A stretch of 50,870 nt of DNA from Candidatus Melainabacteria bacterium (GCA_003258725.1 QHMG01000011.1:1-50870); one strand, 5' to 3'; counted from the first letter of the stretch, positions 33,567 to 43,733 are shown. Notes: generated from the letters alone by a model not told the origin. Program-made: numbers and translations.

Positions 33567-34298
33567 ATGAAAATTGCTATTTTGTCTGATATTCACGGCA
33601 ATTTGTTTGCTTTAAATTCAGTATTAGAAGATATAAAAAAGAATAATGTTGATGAAATATTTTGTTTAGGGGATTTAGCTATGGCAGGACCCGAGCCTAA
33701 TAAAACAATTGATTTTGTAAAAAGACAGAATTGGACAATCGTTCAAGGAAATACAGATAAAATGATTGCTGATTATTCTGAAGCTGTTTATAACGCAGTA
33801 AAAGAAGGTGCTCCAATTATGGCAAACGCATTAGAAAACGATGTTAAATTAATTTCTGTCGAAAATAAAGAATATTTAAAGCAACTGCCTGAAAAATTAG
33901 CATTAGAACGAGAAGGTGTAAAAATATTACTCGTACACGGTTCACCTCGTCAAAATAATGAAAATATTTTTCCAGATTTGACAAAGGCGCAAATTAACGA
34001 AATTGTTGCCGATGTTGAAGAAAATATAATTTTCTGCGGACATACGCATATTCCTTGTGGATATCAAACAGATAAAGGTATTACTGTAGTAAATACAGGC
34101 AGTGTGGGGAGACCATTTACTGAAAATCCAGAGGCTTGCTACGTTTTAGCCGATTTTAATAATGAAACATATACTATTGAACATAGATTTGTTAGTTATG
34201 ATAAGGAAAAAGCTGCTGAAAAATTGGCAAAAAGACATTTTGAAGGAGCTGAAAAACTTGCCCAAATACTAATAAAGCCCATATCAAGGCACATGTAA
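33567..34298 (+). CDS. YfcE/MJ0936-type metallophosphoesterase
   Basis: 243 residues. All five calcineurin-type motifs are present: LSDIHGN, CLGDLAMAGP, VQGNTDK, LVHGSPR and FCGHTHIP, followed by VVNTGSVGRP. The two-metal phosphodiesterase family acts on diverse substrates; the native one is unknown. GAGG precedes the ATG. It is transcribed divergently from ispG. Confidence 0.9.
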   Translation: MKIAILSDIHGNLFALNSVLEDIKKNNVDEIFCLGDLAMAGPEPNKTIDFVKRQNWTIVQGNTDKMIADYSEAVYNAVKEGAPIMANALENDVKLISVENKEYLKQLPEKLALEREGVKILLVHGSPRQNNENIFPDLTKAQINEIVADVEENIIFCGHTHIPCGYQTDKGITVVNTGSVGRPFTENPEACYVLADFNNETYTIEHRFVSYDKEKAAEKLAKRHFEGAEKLAQILIKPISRHM

Positions 34299-34336
34299 AC
34301 AAATTTTAAACATTTTATCTTATTATTTAATTTGTG

Positions 34337-34342
34337 TATAAT
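34337..34342 (+). promoter_or_regulatory. leaderless -10 box of the MnmC-like gene
   Basis: TATAAT at 34337-34342, six bases (GTTACT), then ATG 34349. No Shine-Dalgarno. An upstream in-frame TTG at 34334 lies before and inside this element and is rejected as a start. Confidence 0.65.
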
Positions 34343-34348
34343 GTTACT

Positions 34349-35767
34349 ATGAAAGACTTTGAGGGGTATTTTACTTTAGATGGCTCAGTTGGGCTATATA
34401 GTGCTAGTGATAATGACATTTATCACTCTGTCTATGGTGCACTTTCAGAGGCTTACGATAAATTTATTTGTCCAGCGAATTTAAATGAATATTTTGAAAA
34501 AAATAATAAGATTGAAATTTTAGATATTTGTTATGGAATTGGATACAATACGAAAAGTTTTTTAAATTATTTTTTGGAAAATATTTATCAGAAAAAAAAT
34601 AAAAAAAATAAAACTCTTACAGCTAATATCGACCCGATATATACTGATAACATATCAGAATCTAAAGTTTTTTATTCTTCAGAAAATAAAGACACAGGAT
34701 GTGGTAATTATGACGTTGCGATATATTCCAATAATATTTTGGTAACAAACTCTATGGATAATCTTGAAAATTTAAATAATAAGAAAAAAATTTTCAAAGA
34801 AAAAACTGAGAACAATAAGAAATTCACAAAACAAAAGAGATATTCGATATTTATAAAAGCTATAGACATTAATTCAACATTGGTGAAATTATCTCCATTT
34901 ATTAAAATTTCTAAAAAAGCTAATAAATATTTAAAAACGTCAACTGGAATTGCAAAGGTAGATGAATTATTATCAAAAAAAATAAATTTGAAAAATATAA
35001 AATCATATAAACTTTTAAAAGAGGTAAATATGATTTTGATAATAAAATTGATTGATAAATTTAAAGAGGATATTTTTTCAAAAGATGTTGTAAAAATTTT
35101 AACAGATAATGAAACATCAAAGTTTTTTGATAAAAATATGGTCAATTTTGCGAAATTTTATTTAAAAAAGAGGTATAATTTATCCACAAAAGAAAATAAG
35201 TTGACCTTTTTACATAATATATATTATCAGTATATATCTAAAAGCTACAAAAACACACTAAAAGTATTAAAAAATAATGAAATTGATATTGAGTTCGTGT
35301 GTGATGATGCTAGAAAGGTTTGTAACGACAGCTATGAACGTTATAATTTCATATTTTTAGATGCGTTTTCTCCAGCAAAAGCCCCTGCTTTATGGAGTGA
35401 AGAATTTATGAAATTGCTTTATGAGCATATTCATTACAATGGTTTATTACTTACATACTCAAAATCTGCTTCAATTAGAAATGCTATGTTAAAATCAAAT
35501 TTTGAAATTGGTAAAATTTATAATCAACATGAAAAAAAATTTACAGGTACTGTCGCATCAAAAAATCATAACTTGATAAAATATAAATTAGATAATTATG
35601 ATTTAGGTTTGATAAATACACTTGCTGGTGTAACATACAAGGACAAAAATTTAAACTTACAAAATAGTGAGATAATTAATAACAGAAATTTAGAGCTTGA
35701 AAATAGTTTATTACAATCAAGTTCTAGTTTTATAAAAAAATATAAAGGGGCTAAAAATGCAGTATGA
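34349..35767 (+). CDS. MnmC-type (DUF752) tRNA wobble-uridine methyltransferase with large insert
   Basis: 472 residues. The N-terminus TLDGSVGLYSASDNDIYHS and SAM motif LDICYGIGYNTKSF (about 48-61) match the methyltransferase domain of MnmC. So do the later AIDINSTLVKLSPFIK and the motif FIFLDAFSPAKAPALWSEEF. The family makes mnm5-uridine at the tRNA wobble base. Between motif I and AIDIN lies an extra ~90-residue Lys/Asn-rich stretch, and the region before the DAFSP motif is also long and helical. The standard domain is about 250-300 residues. The MnmC oxidase domain is absent, but an FAD oxidoreductase overlaps the 3' end by 11 bases. mnmG lies 6 kb away. The predicted mRNA is leaderless. 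Confidence 0.75.
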   Translation: MKDFEGYFTLDGSVGLYSASDNDIYHSVYGALSEAYDKFICPANLNEYFEKNNKIEILDICYGIGYNTKSFLNYFLENIYQKKNKKNKTLTANIDPIYTDNISESKVFYSSENKDTGCGNYDVAIYSNNILVTNSMDNLENLNNKKKIFKEKTENNKKFTKQKRYSIFIKAIDINSTLVKLSPFIKISKKANKYLKTSTGIAKVDELLSKKINLKNIKSYKLLKEVNMILIIKLIDKFKEDIFSKDVVKILTDNETSKFFDKNMVNFAKFYLKKRYNLSTKENKLTFLHNIYYQYISKSYKNTLKVLKNNEIDIEFVCDDARKVCNDSYERYNFIFLDAFSPAKAPALWSEEFMKLLYEHIHYNGLLLTYSKSASIRNAMLKSNFEIGKIYNQHEKKFTGTVASKNHNLIKYKLDNYDLGLINTLAGVTYKDKNLNLQNSEIINNRNLELENSLLQSSSSFIKKYKGAKNAV

Positions 35768-37019
35768 TGTTGTTATTGTAGGTGGCGGAACAGCGGGATG
35801 TGCTGCTGCTTATACGTTTGGAAAAGCTGGTAAAAAGGTTTTAATTATTGAAAAAAATATTCATTTAGGTGGTACTATGACTTCTGCTCTCGTTACCCCA
35901 ATGATGAAAACCTCTGAAAATCAAATAAATACGGATTTTTTAAATGCTTTTATTTCAGCACTAAAAGTATATGATGCACAAATTACGTATATTGACGGTA
36001 ATGTAGGGTGGTTTAATCCTGAATTAGCAAAACTAGCTTTAGACGATTTAATGAAAGAAGCAAATGTGGATGTTCTATTTGGTTCAGAAATTACTTCACT
36101 AGAAATCTCTAATAGATATATCAAAAAGTTATATGTAAAGAATGATATTTTATCGGTATGTATCGAGGCGATATCTGTTGTGGACGCAACGGGTAATTGT
36201 GAAATTGGAAAAATTTCAAATTGTAATTTTTTAGAAAATAAAAATGAAAATCAACCTAAAAATTTACGTTTTATAATGTCAGGCATTGATTTAAAAACTT
36301 TTTCTGAGTGGATAATGAATTATGATAAAGATAGAGACGTCACAACAAGTACTATACTTGATGGTCAAATACACTTGTCTACAGCATATACTTGGGATAG
36401 CAATAAAGATTGGGCGTTAAAGCCTTTGTTTGACAAGGCTGTGGCTGACGGAGTGTTAAAAGATGAAGATAGAAACTATTTTCAAGTGTTCACTATACCA
36501 AATATGCTTGATAGCATTGCGTTTAACTGTCCTCGAATTGTAGAAGATACTAAAAATATTACTAATGAATTATTCAGAGAGTCGAAAGCATTGCAAACAG
36601 GTCGTTCTAGCATATTTAGATTGGCAAATTTCTGTAAAAAATACTTAAAAGGGTTTGAGAACGCTTATATTTCAAACATTGCAGATATGTTAGGGGTTCG
36701 AGTATCAAGAAGAATAAAAGGTAAATATATTTATACAATTGAAGATTTAAAAACTGGTAAAACATTTGAAAATCCGGTTGTAATTTCAAATTACCCAATA
36801 GATGTTCATTCTACAAAGTCAAATGACTCCGTTTTAGAGCACACAATGCAGGAATATCAATTACCAGTTGAAGCATTAATTTCTGATGATATTGATAACT
36901 TGTATGTGGTTGGACGTTGCTTATCTGCGGATTTTTATGCTCAAGCTGCGTTAAGAATAATACCAAGTTGCTTTTCTATGGGGGAAGGTGTTGCAAAATA
37001 TATATTAAAAAACATTTAA
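35757..37019 (+). CDS. FAD-dependent oxidoreductase
   Basis: 420 residues. The N-terminal FAD motif is VVIVGGGTAGCAAAYTFG, followed by IIEKNIHLGGTMTSALVTPM. The C-terminal FAD contact is NLYVVGRCLSADFYAQAALR. The overall pattern is that of the FAD_oxidored family (as in fumarate-reductase-like and HdrA-related flavoproteins), not the DAO family to which the MnmC oxidase domain belongs. It overlaps the MnmC-like gene by 11 bases, so both are made together. Substrate unknown; a tRNA-modification role is only suggested by context. Confidence 0.75.
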   Translation: MQYDVVIVGGGTAGCAAAYTFGKAGKKVLIIEKNIHLGGTMTSALVTPMMKTSENQINTDFLNAFISALKVYDAQITYIDGNVGWFNPELAKLALDDLMKEANVDVLFGSEITSLEISNRYIKKLYVKNDILSVCIEAISVVDATGNCEIGKISNCNFLENKNENQPKNLRFIMSGIDLKTFSEWIMNYDKDRDVTTSTILDGQIHLSTAYTWDSNKDWALKPLFDKAVADGVLKDEDRNYFQVFTIPNMLDSIAFNCPRIVEDTKNITNELFRESKALQTGRSSIFRLANFCKKYLKGFENAYISNIADMLGVRVSRRIKGKYIYTIEDLKTGKTFENPVVISNYPIDVHSTKSNDSVLEHTMQEYQLPVEALISDDIDNLYVVGRCLSADFYAQAALRIIPSCFSMGEGVAKYILKNI

Positions 37020-37023
37020 AACT

Positions 37024-37051
37024 TTGATATATATTAAATGTATCGTATAAT
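37024..37051 (+). promoter_or_regulatory. leaderless promoter of the AsmA-like gene
   Basis: TTGATA (37024-37029), 16 bases, TATAAT (37046-37051), then six bases (TATAGC) to ATG 37058. Both boxes are near-consensus. No Shine-Dalgarno. Confidence 0.75.
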
Positions 37052-37057
37052 TATAGC

Positions 37058-40000
37058 ATGGGGATACGTTTAAAGGTTTTAATATCAATATTTGCAATGT
37101 TAGCAATTTACTCAATATACTATTGGGGTGTTCCAGCTTGCATTAATTTAAACAAACTTTCTCCATTATTAACTAATTATATTGAAAATGAATATGGCTA
37201 CAAAGTTGCATACAAAAATGCAAATTTTAAAATGGGGTTAACTCCTACTATTTGGTTAAAGGCTGACGAATTTAAAATCCTAAATGATGACAAATCAACC
37301 GCCTTAATCGTTGAAAAACCCGTTATAGAGCTAGATTTATTACCTCTTGTTATTAATCACGTAAACTTAAAATATTTTAGCTCAGATAATATTGAGGCTA
37401 GCTTTACTTATGACAAGAATTTACACCTTTCTTTAGGACAATATTTATTGCTAAAGATGACAGATTCAAAAGTTAGTATTAATCACTCTAAAATTCTTGT
37501 AAATGAATATACATTTAAGTTTAAAAATTTGCTTACAAACAAATCCATAATAATTAATGGAGATTACTTTAATATTGATAAATTTATTGAAAACAAACAA
37601 CTAATTGCAGCTGGTAACACAAAAATTATTGCTGATGGTAAAGTTTCAACTTTAAATTTTAATGTTAACTTTAAAATGCCAATTTTAAAGTATATCAAGA
37701 AAAATCCCCCTGAATTTACTGCAGCTATCACAAATTTAGACTTAGGAAAGCTTTCTGATTTAGTTGCCATTTTAACAAATGGAGAAATTTCTAAAATAAA
37801 CGGTATTGTTAATGCAGAAACACATTCTGGCAAAGTTATTGTAGGTCAAAAACAGTATAACTCAGCTATTGTTATTTCCAATTTTGCAATAAATTCAAAA
37901 ATTCTAGACAAACCTTATTTCTATCCTCATAAAATTGAATTAAAAGCTAATGTATTGGCAGAAAAAGATTCGCTTAGTATACCTGCAATTACATTTATAA
38001 CCCCTAAATTATCCGCAAAACTTTCAGGTTCTGTGGACAAGTTGTCTTCTAAAAGACCGGTTCCTAATTTAAACTTTAAAATGTTTAATGTCCGATCTGA
38101 AGATATCTTAGAGTTGTTACCTTATGCTGATAAATTGTTTAAAACTGTAGCTTTGGCGCCGTCTTACGCAAAAGAGGCAGGATTTTTCTCAAACGTAAAT
38201 GTGAATTTAGACATAAAAGATAATTTTGAAAATCCCAATCTTTTTGGTGACATAATAATTGATGATGCTTATGTTTATAACAGAATTCCAAAATCTCCTA
38301 AAGGTGCATACATTGGACTTAAATTCTTAGGTGATTATTTAACTCTTAACGTTGATGTACCTACTGAAATTACACAAAGAGTTAATGTTGTAGGTCGTAT
38401 TAATTTATATAAAAATAAGGATGTTGATTTACACATAACAAGTACACCTAGAATTGATTTGGCAATTGCAGAAAAGGTTTTAATGCCTGTACATCAAACT
38501 TTGCGATTTGAACTGGGTCCTGTACCCGTTATGGGATTTTCTGGATGGGGTAACATTGATTTAACAGTTAAAGGTAATAAAAAAGACCCACATACATTTG
38601 GTAGATTTAATGCAATTGATGCAACAACTTATTTTGATGATATACCTAAATTTATATTAACAAATGCAGATGCAACCTTAGTTTTTGATAATTTTAATAC
38701 TATTTTTAGCTTAAAAAAAGGGTTGGTAAATAATAAGCCCGTATCTATTGATGGAACTTGTAATTTAGCCGGTAAATTTAATTTTGATTTTATCGGTAAA
38801 AAACAGCCCTTAGAACAACTTTTAATAGTCGCTAAAACATCGCCAATGCTTAAAGATTTGCAAGATTTATTAAAGCCGGCAGACAGAGCTAGTGGGCTTA
38901 CAGATGTAAAAATGAATATAAAAGGCGAATTATTAAGTATTAAAGATTTGGATTTTGGCAAAAATGTTAATGTAGATGGCGAAATTAAACTTGATTCTGT
39001 CGGGATAAAAGTTGCAAATCTTGCAAAACCAATAAAAAACATCAATGGTTTAATTAATTTCCATAATTTTGATACAGATTTTGATATAAAGACTTCTATT
39101 TCTAATTCTGTAATTAAAGCGCAAGGTTCAATAAAAAAAGGTATAGCAAATATCCAATTTAATACGGGCAAGATTAAAATTGCCGATATTGTACGAGCTA
39201 TTGATTTAAAAGATATTAGAGTTTTAAATACTTCCGAACAAGATAACTCCTATTTTAACGTCGAAGGCTCTTATAAAGGTAGTGCTGAAAAAATAGATGT
39301 AAAAGGAGTTAACCTTAATGGTTCTATTAATTTTAAAAATCTAAACTTACTTTACAAACCTTTAAACTTACCAATTAAGTTTATAAGCGGCAATGCGAAA
39401 ATTAAGGAAACTTCTTTAAATATCAATAAAGTAAATTTTATTGCAGGCTCAATGCCCGCTCTATTTGAAGGTAAAATATCAAATTTATTGACCAAGCCAT
39501 CGGTTGATGCTTATTTGACATCAAAACCAAATCAAAAATTTATTGACCTCGTTTATAATAAAAAAGAAATTTATCCTATAAAATTAAAAGGTGATGTTGA
39601 CCTTTCTGTCGCCCTTGCGGGAACTTTAAACAACTTAAATACCCGTTCAATTGTAAAAATAGCACAAGGTTCTAGCCTATATTATATGGGAGCTTCAATT
39701 GGTGATGAAAATGCTCCTATTCACTTATCCTTGAATACAAATTACTCACCCAAAGCAATTACAGTGAAGTCATTTTTGTATGATAAGTTAATTTATTCAC
39801 AAAATCATCGTGCAGTAGTATCTCGCCAACTTTCTACATCTGGTGATGTAATTTATAACAAAAAACAACTTCTATTTAAAAATTTTAGAATTAAAACATA
39901 TTTACCTACAGATACTAAAATTTTTAATATTGTATTTAAGAAGCCTTTTATAAAAAAAGGACAGTTTGAATCTGATGTTTACTTGAATGGAACTTTAAAA

Positions 40001-41185
40001 AATCCACAAATAAGGGGTGATTTTTCTTTAATTGGTATGGATATGCCATTTTTAGGTACTTCACTTAATGATATTTCGTTGAAGTTTTTACCGACTACTA
40101 TTCACTGCGTTGTAAATGGCGTATTCTTAACTAACAAATTTAATATTAATGCAATAGCACTAAATAAACTTACAGCCCCATATATAGTTAATAATGCAAC
40201 TTTAAGTGTTGGCAATTTTAATGTAAATGCAATTATTGACTCAATTAAAAATTATGAAGTTGAGGCAACTAAGGATGCTGCGGTAAGTAATATACAAGCT
40301 ATGCATATTCCTCAAGTTGTTATTAATAATTTGGATATAAATGCTGACAATATTCATATTGAAAATATTGACGCTAAAAATTTAAAAGCCAAAATAAGTT
40401 ATAAAAATAGAATTGTTGATATTAAAAACTTTATGTTTGAGCTTGCTCATGGTGATATGAATGGCTCTGTACACCACAACTACAAAACAAAATATTCAAC
40501 ATTTGCCCTAAATGTATCTGGCGCAGATGCTGATAAATTGTTATCCTCTCTATTTGAATTAAATGGACAACTTTATGGTGCAATTGATGGTAAGATGAAT
40601 TTTGCATGCACAGGTGCAACACAAAGCGCTTGCATGAAAACTTTAAATGGACAAGCAAACTTCCAAGTAAAAAATGGTAAAATGCCAAAATTAGGTTCTC
40701 TAGAATACTTGTTAAAAGCCGGAAATTTAGTTAAAAGTGGCATAACTGGGTTATCTTTAAATGGACTTATTGATTTAGTTACACCATTAAAAACTGGAAA
40801 CTTTGACCTAATAAAAGGTACAATCGCAGTCAATAATGGGGTTGCCGACAAGATTCAAATTATGTCAAGCAGTAGAGATTTGAGTTTGTTTATAACTGGC
40901 ATTTATAATATGAGTAACTATTATGCTGATATGTATGTGTTTGGACGATTGTCAAAGAAAATTGCTAACGCTTTAGGTCCAATAGGGAACGCTTCTTTGA
41001 ATACACTATTTAATACTATTCCTGGAGTAAACCTAACCCAAACGAACGATTCTTCATTAATTAACGATATAAATAAAATTCCGGGTATTGAGTTATCTAA
41101 CAAATTATACAGAATTTTTGCCGTTGAGGTTCACGGAGACATTAGTGGTGATGAATACGTAGATAGCTTTAGATGGGTTGAATAA
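37058..41185 (+). CDS. giant AsmA-like envelope protein (AsmA/TamB/YhdP type)
   Basis: 1375 residues. One N-terminal membrane anchor (VLISIFAMLAIYSIYYWGV, about residues 7-25) is followed by a long, repetitive beta-rich periplasmic part. The C-terminal part has the AsmA-like module: LFELNGQLYGAIDGKMNF, LNGQANFQVKNGKMPKLG and a stretch ending in VHGDISGDEYVDSFRWV. Members of this group form hydrophobic grooves thought to carry phospholipids between inner and outer membranes in diderm bacteria, so its presence argues for an outer membrane. It stands alone, with its own leaderless promoter, and is convergent with the next small gene (2-base gap). Exact cargo is unknown. Confidence 0.85.
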   Translation: MGIRLKVLISIFAMLAIYSIYYWGVPACINLNKLSPLLTNYIENEYGYKVAYKNANFKMGLTPTIWLKADEFKILNDDKSTALIVEKPVIELDLLPLVINHVNLKYFSSDNIEASFTYDKNLHLSLGQYLLLKMTDSKVSINHSKILVNEYTFKFKNLLTNKSIIINGDYFNIDKFIENKQLIAAGNTKIIADGKVSTLNFNVNFKMPILKYIKKNPPEFTAAITNLDLGKLSDLVAILTNGEISKINGIVNAETHSGKVIVGQKQYNSAIVISNFAINSKILDKPYFYPHKIELKANVLAEKDSLSIPAITFITPKLSAKLSGSVDKLSSKRPVPNLNFKMFNVRSEDILELLPYADKLFKTVALAPSYAKEAGFFSNVNVNLDIKDNFENPNLFGDIIIDDAYVYNRIPKSPKGAYIGLKFLGDYLTLNVDVPTEITQRVNVVGRINLYKNKDVDLHITSTPRIDLAIAEKVLMPVHQTLRFELGPVPVMGFSGWGNIDLTVKGNKKDPHTFGRFNAIDATTYFDDIPKFILTNADATLVFDNFNTIFSLKKGLVNNKPVSIDGTCNLAGKFNFDFIGKKQPLEQLLIVAKTSPMLKDLQDLLKPADRASGLTDVKMNIKGELLSIKDLDFGKNVNVDGEIKLDSVGIKVANLAKPIKNINGLINFHNFDTDFDIKTSISNSVIKAQGSIKKGIANIQFNTGKIKIADIVRAIDLKDIRVLNTSEQDNSYFNVEGSYKGSAEKIDVKGVNLNGSINFKNLNLLYKPLNLPIKFISGNAKIKETSLNINKVNFIAGSMPALFEGKISNLLTKPSVDAYLTSKPNQKFIDLVYNKKEIYPIKLKGDVDLSVALAGTLNNLNTRSIVKIAQGSSLYYMGASIGDENAPIHLSLNTNYSPKAITVKSFLYDKLIYSQNHRAVVSRQLSTSGDVIYNKKQLLFKNFRIKTYLPTDTKIFNIVFKKPFIKKGQFESDVYLNGTLKNPQIRGDFSLIGMDMPFLGTSLNDISLKFLPTTIHCVVNGVFLTNKFNINAIALNKLTAPYIVNNATLSVGNFNVNAIIDSIKNYEVEATKDAAVSNIQAMHIPQVVINNLDINADNIHIENIDAKNLKAKISYKNRIVDIKNFMFELAHGDMNGSVHHNYKTKYSTFALNVSGADADKLLSSLFELNGQLYGAIDGKMNFACTGATQSACMKTLNGQANFQVKNGKMPKLGSLEYLLKAGNLVKSGITGLSLNGLIDLVTPLKTGNFDLIKGTIAVNNGVADKIQIMSSSRDLSLFITGIYNMSNYYADMYVFGRLSKKIANALGPIGNASLNTLFNTIPGVNLTQTNDSSLINDINKIPGIELSNKLYRIFAVEVHGDISGDEYVDSFRWVE

Positions 41186-41187
41186 AT

Positions 41188-41796
41188 TTAGTAATTTGTT
41201 CTTGTCATAATCTTTTTTGCTTTAGAGTTAAACATTGTATCTTTAAACCACACACCAATAAATTTACCATTTTTATACATATATTGTGTGTCATAAGCAG
41301 TAAAATAAATAGAACTAACAAGTTTTCCATTTGCATAATATTGATGAGAATAATATGGATAGTTCGGATAGTTTTCAGATAATTTATCTACATATCTTAA
41401 ATTACCTAATGTATCATAATAATAAATAGTTCTAGGTTCATTTTTGTATTGAATTGCATAAGCATATAAAATTTTATCTTTTAATGTAAAAAATCCAGAT
41501 AAATTTTCAGTTTCAGTATGTTTTGTACCTGACAAAACCTGTATATAATGCTTTTTGTTGTTCTTATCTTTTAAGTAATCTTTATAAGTTTCTCTAAATT
41601 CTTTTTTTGCAATTTTTTGTGAAACATCTTGAGAGTATAGAGTTCTGCGAATAGATTCAATGTTTTCATCTCGCTCAAGCTGAGATTTTGTAAGCCAATC
41701 AAAATTAATCTGGCCATAAATCACATTTTGTTCCGTAGCGATAGATGGCGATAATATAAAAATATATAAAGTTAATAATAAGATGAATTTTTTCAT
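41188..41796 (-). CDS. secreted protein with Tyr-rich strand repeats
   Basis: 202 residues. A signal peptide is visible (FILLLTLYIFILSPSIA, then TEQN). The mature protein has short beta-type repeats resembling MORN or RHS-like toxin-immunity repeats (YYYDTLGNLRYVDKLS, YYANGKLVSSIYF, YMYKNGKFIGVWF). A TATAAT lies 9 bases before the ATG, and there is no Shine-Dalgarno, so its mRNA leader should be very short. It is transcribed divergently from mnmG and converges with the AsmA-like gene. Function unknown. Confidence 0.65.
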   Translation of the reverse strand: MKKFILLLTLYIFILSPSIATEQNVIYGQINFDWLTKSQLERDENIESIRRTLYSQDVSQKIAKKEFRETYKDYLKDKNNKKHYIQVLSGTKHTETENLSGFFTLKDKILYAYAIQYKNEPRTIYYYDTLGNLRYVDKLSENYPNYPYYSHQYYANGKLVSSIYFTAYDTQYMYKNGKFIGVWFKDTMFNSKAKKIMTRTNY

Positions 41797-41805
41797 AATA
41801 AATGT

Positions 41806-41831
41806 ATTATAACATAAATTTGTATTATAAT
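41806..41831. promoter_or_regulatory. divergent leaderless/near-leaderless promoter pair
   Basis: On the minus strand TATAAT (41811-41806) lies 9 bases from ATG 41796. On the plus strand TATAAT (41826-41831) lies six bases (TATTTT) from ATG 41838 of mnmG. Only 41 bases separate the two start codons, so the -35 regions overlap the opposite gene's promoter. Confidence 0.65.
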
Positions 41832-41837
41832 TATTTT

Positions 41838-43715
41838 ATGGATTATATGAATAATAAATTTGATTGTATTGTAGTTGGTGCAGGTCATGCTGGTTGTGAA
41901 GCAGCGCTGGCTTCTGCACGTTTAGGCTTAAAAACATTATTATGTTCACTTAATATGGATAACATTGCCTTAATGCCTTGCAACCCTGCCATTGGCGGAC
42001 CAGCTAAATCAACATTAGTTAGAGAAATTGACGCTTTAGGTGGTCAAATGGGGATTACAGCTGATGCTACATATCTACAAATGAAAACCTTAAATATGTC
42101 TAAAGGTCCTGCGGTAAGAGCATTAAGAGCACAATCTGATAAAAAAGAATATACTCAATATATGAGGAATGTAATTCAAGAGAATGAAAATATATTTTTG
42201 AAACAATGCTGTATTTCTCAACTATTAACAAAAGATGATAAAATAATTGGTGCAGTAGATGAATACGGTATAACATATAGCTCTCCTGTCGTAATTTTAA
42301 CAACAGGGACTTCACTTGAGGCAAAAATTTGGGTTGGTTTAAATTCCTATCCAGCAGGCAGATTAGGCGAAATGCCAGCGAGGGGCTTGTCAAAGTCTCT
42401 TCTAGACTTAGGATTTACAATTAAACGATTAAAAACAGGTACTCCTCAGCGTGTAGATAGCCGTACTATTGATTATTCAAAAATGATTATTCAAAATGGT
42501 GATGATGAATTAAGTTTTTATTCTTTTAGACCTGATAGACCTATTAGAAAACAATATCCTTGTTATTTAACAAAGACAAATGCAAAGACACATGAAATTA
42601 TTAAGGCTAATTTAGATAAATCACCAATGTATAGTGGATTAATTCACGCAATTGGACCAAGATATTGCCCTTCTATTGAAGATAAAATTGTAAGATTCGC
42701 TTCAAACCCTTCACACCACATATTTGTTGAGCCAGAAGGATTAAGCACTTATGAAGTTTATATTCAAGGTTTTTCAAGCAGTCTTCCGGCAGATGTTCAA
42801 GTTCAAATGGTTAGAACACTTCCCGGATTAGAAAAGGCTCATATTATTAAACCAGCTTATGCAGTAGAATATGATTATGTTCCTGCAGTCCAAAATAGCC
42901 ATTCCTTAATGACAAAACGAATTAAAGGTTTGTTTATGGCTGGTCAAATTAACGGTACAAGTGGCTATGAAGAAGCTGCAGCACAAGGGCTTATTGCAGG
43001 CATTAATGCATTTAATTACTTAAATAATTCAGAAATGCTGGAACTATCAAGAAGTTCTTCTTACATTGGAACTCTAATTGATGATTTGGTTACTAAGGAT
43101 ATTGAAGAACCATACAGAATGCTAACTTCTCGCTCAGAATATCGTTTATTATTGCGTCAAGATAACGCTGATGCAAGATTAAGCGAAATTGGGCATAAAG
43201 TAGGTTTACTGGACGAAACTCAATATAATAGATATCTTCAAAAACAAGATACAATAAAAAATGAAATTCAAAGACTAAAAGATACAAAACTATCCGCAAC
43301 AGCTAAAACAAACGAAATTCTTGAAAAATATGGCGAACATATTGACAAAGGAATCAGATTATCAGAATTAATAAAACGTCCAAATGTTGATTACAAGTTG
43401 CTTAAAGAATTAGATGTTGCAACAAAAACACTAGATTTACCAAAAGAGGTTTATGAACAGGTTGAAATTTTAATTAAATATGATGGATATTTAAAACGTC
43501 AAGAACAACAAGTAGATAATGCTGGTAAACTAGAAAAAATAAAAATACCAAAAGACATTGATTATTCACAAATTGGTCATATATCAACGGAAACAAGAGA
43601 AATGTTAGAAAAGATTAGACCAACAACGCTTGCTCAAGCCTCTAGAATTGGCGGTGTAAAACCAGCGGATTTATCAGTGTTAATGGTAATGTTAGAAAAA
43701 CATATGATTCATTAA
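41838..43715 (+). CDS. mnmG: tRNA uridine-5-carboxymethylaminomethyl modification enzyme MnmG
   Basis: 625 residues from ATG 41838 (MDYMNNKFDC), the ATG six bases after TATAAT; longer readings begin upstream of the -10 box. FAD motif VVGAGHAGCEAALASARLG, then CNPAIGGPAKS, GPRYCPSIEDKIVRF and the C-terminal helical domain ending in RIGGVKPADLSVLM. With MnmE it installs the cmnm5/nm5 group on wobble uridine 34. MnmE is not in the window, but an MnmC-type methyltransferase acting later in the pathway is encoded 6 kb upstream. Confidence 0.95.
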   Translation: MDYMNNKFDCIVVGAGHAGCEAALASARLGLKTLLCSLNMDNIALMPCNPAIGGPAKSTLVREIDALGGQMGITADATYLQMKTLNMSKGPAVRALRAQSDKKEYTQYMRNVIQENENIFLKQCCISQLLTKDDKIIGAVDEYGITYSSPVVILTTGTSLEAKIWVGLNSYPAGRLGEMPARGLSKSLLDLGFTIKRLKTGTPQRVDSRTIDYSKMIIQNGDDELSFYSFRPDRPIRKQYPCYLTKTNAKTHEIIKANLDKSPMYSGLIHAIGPRYCPSIEDKIVRFASNPSHHIFVEPEGLSTYEVYIQGFSSSLPADVQVQMVRTLPGLEKAHIIKPAYAVEYDYVPAVQNSHSLMTKRIKGLFMAGQINGTSGYEEAAAQGLIAGINAFNYLNNSEMLELSRSSSYIGTLIDDLVTKDIEEPYRMLTSRSEYRLLLRQDNADARLSEIGHKVGLLDETQYNRYLQKQDTIKNEIQRLKDTKLSATAKTNEILEKYGEHIDKGIRLSELIKRPNVDYKLLKELDVATKTLDLPKEVYEQVEILIKYDGYLKRQEQQVDNAGKLEKIKIPKDIDYSQIGHISTETREMLEKIRPTTLAQASRIGGVKPADLSVLMVMLEKHMIH

Positions 43716-43733
43716 TAAATCTTATGACACACA

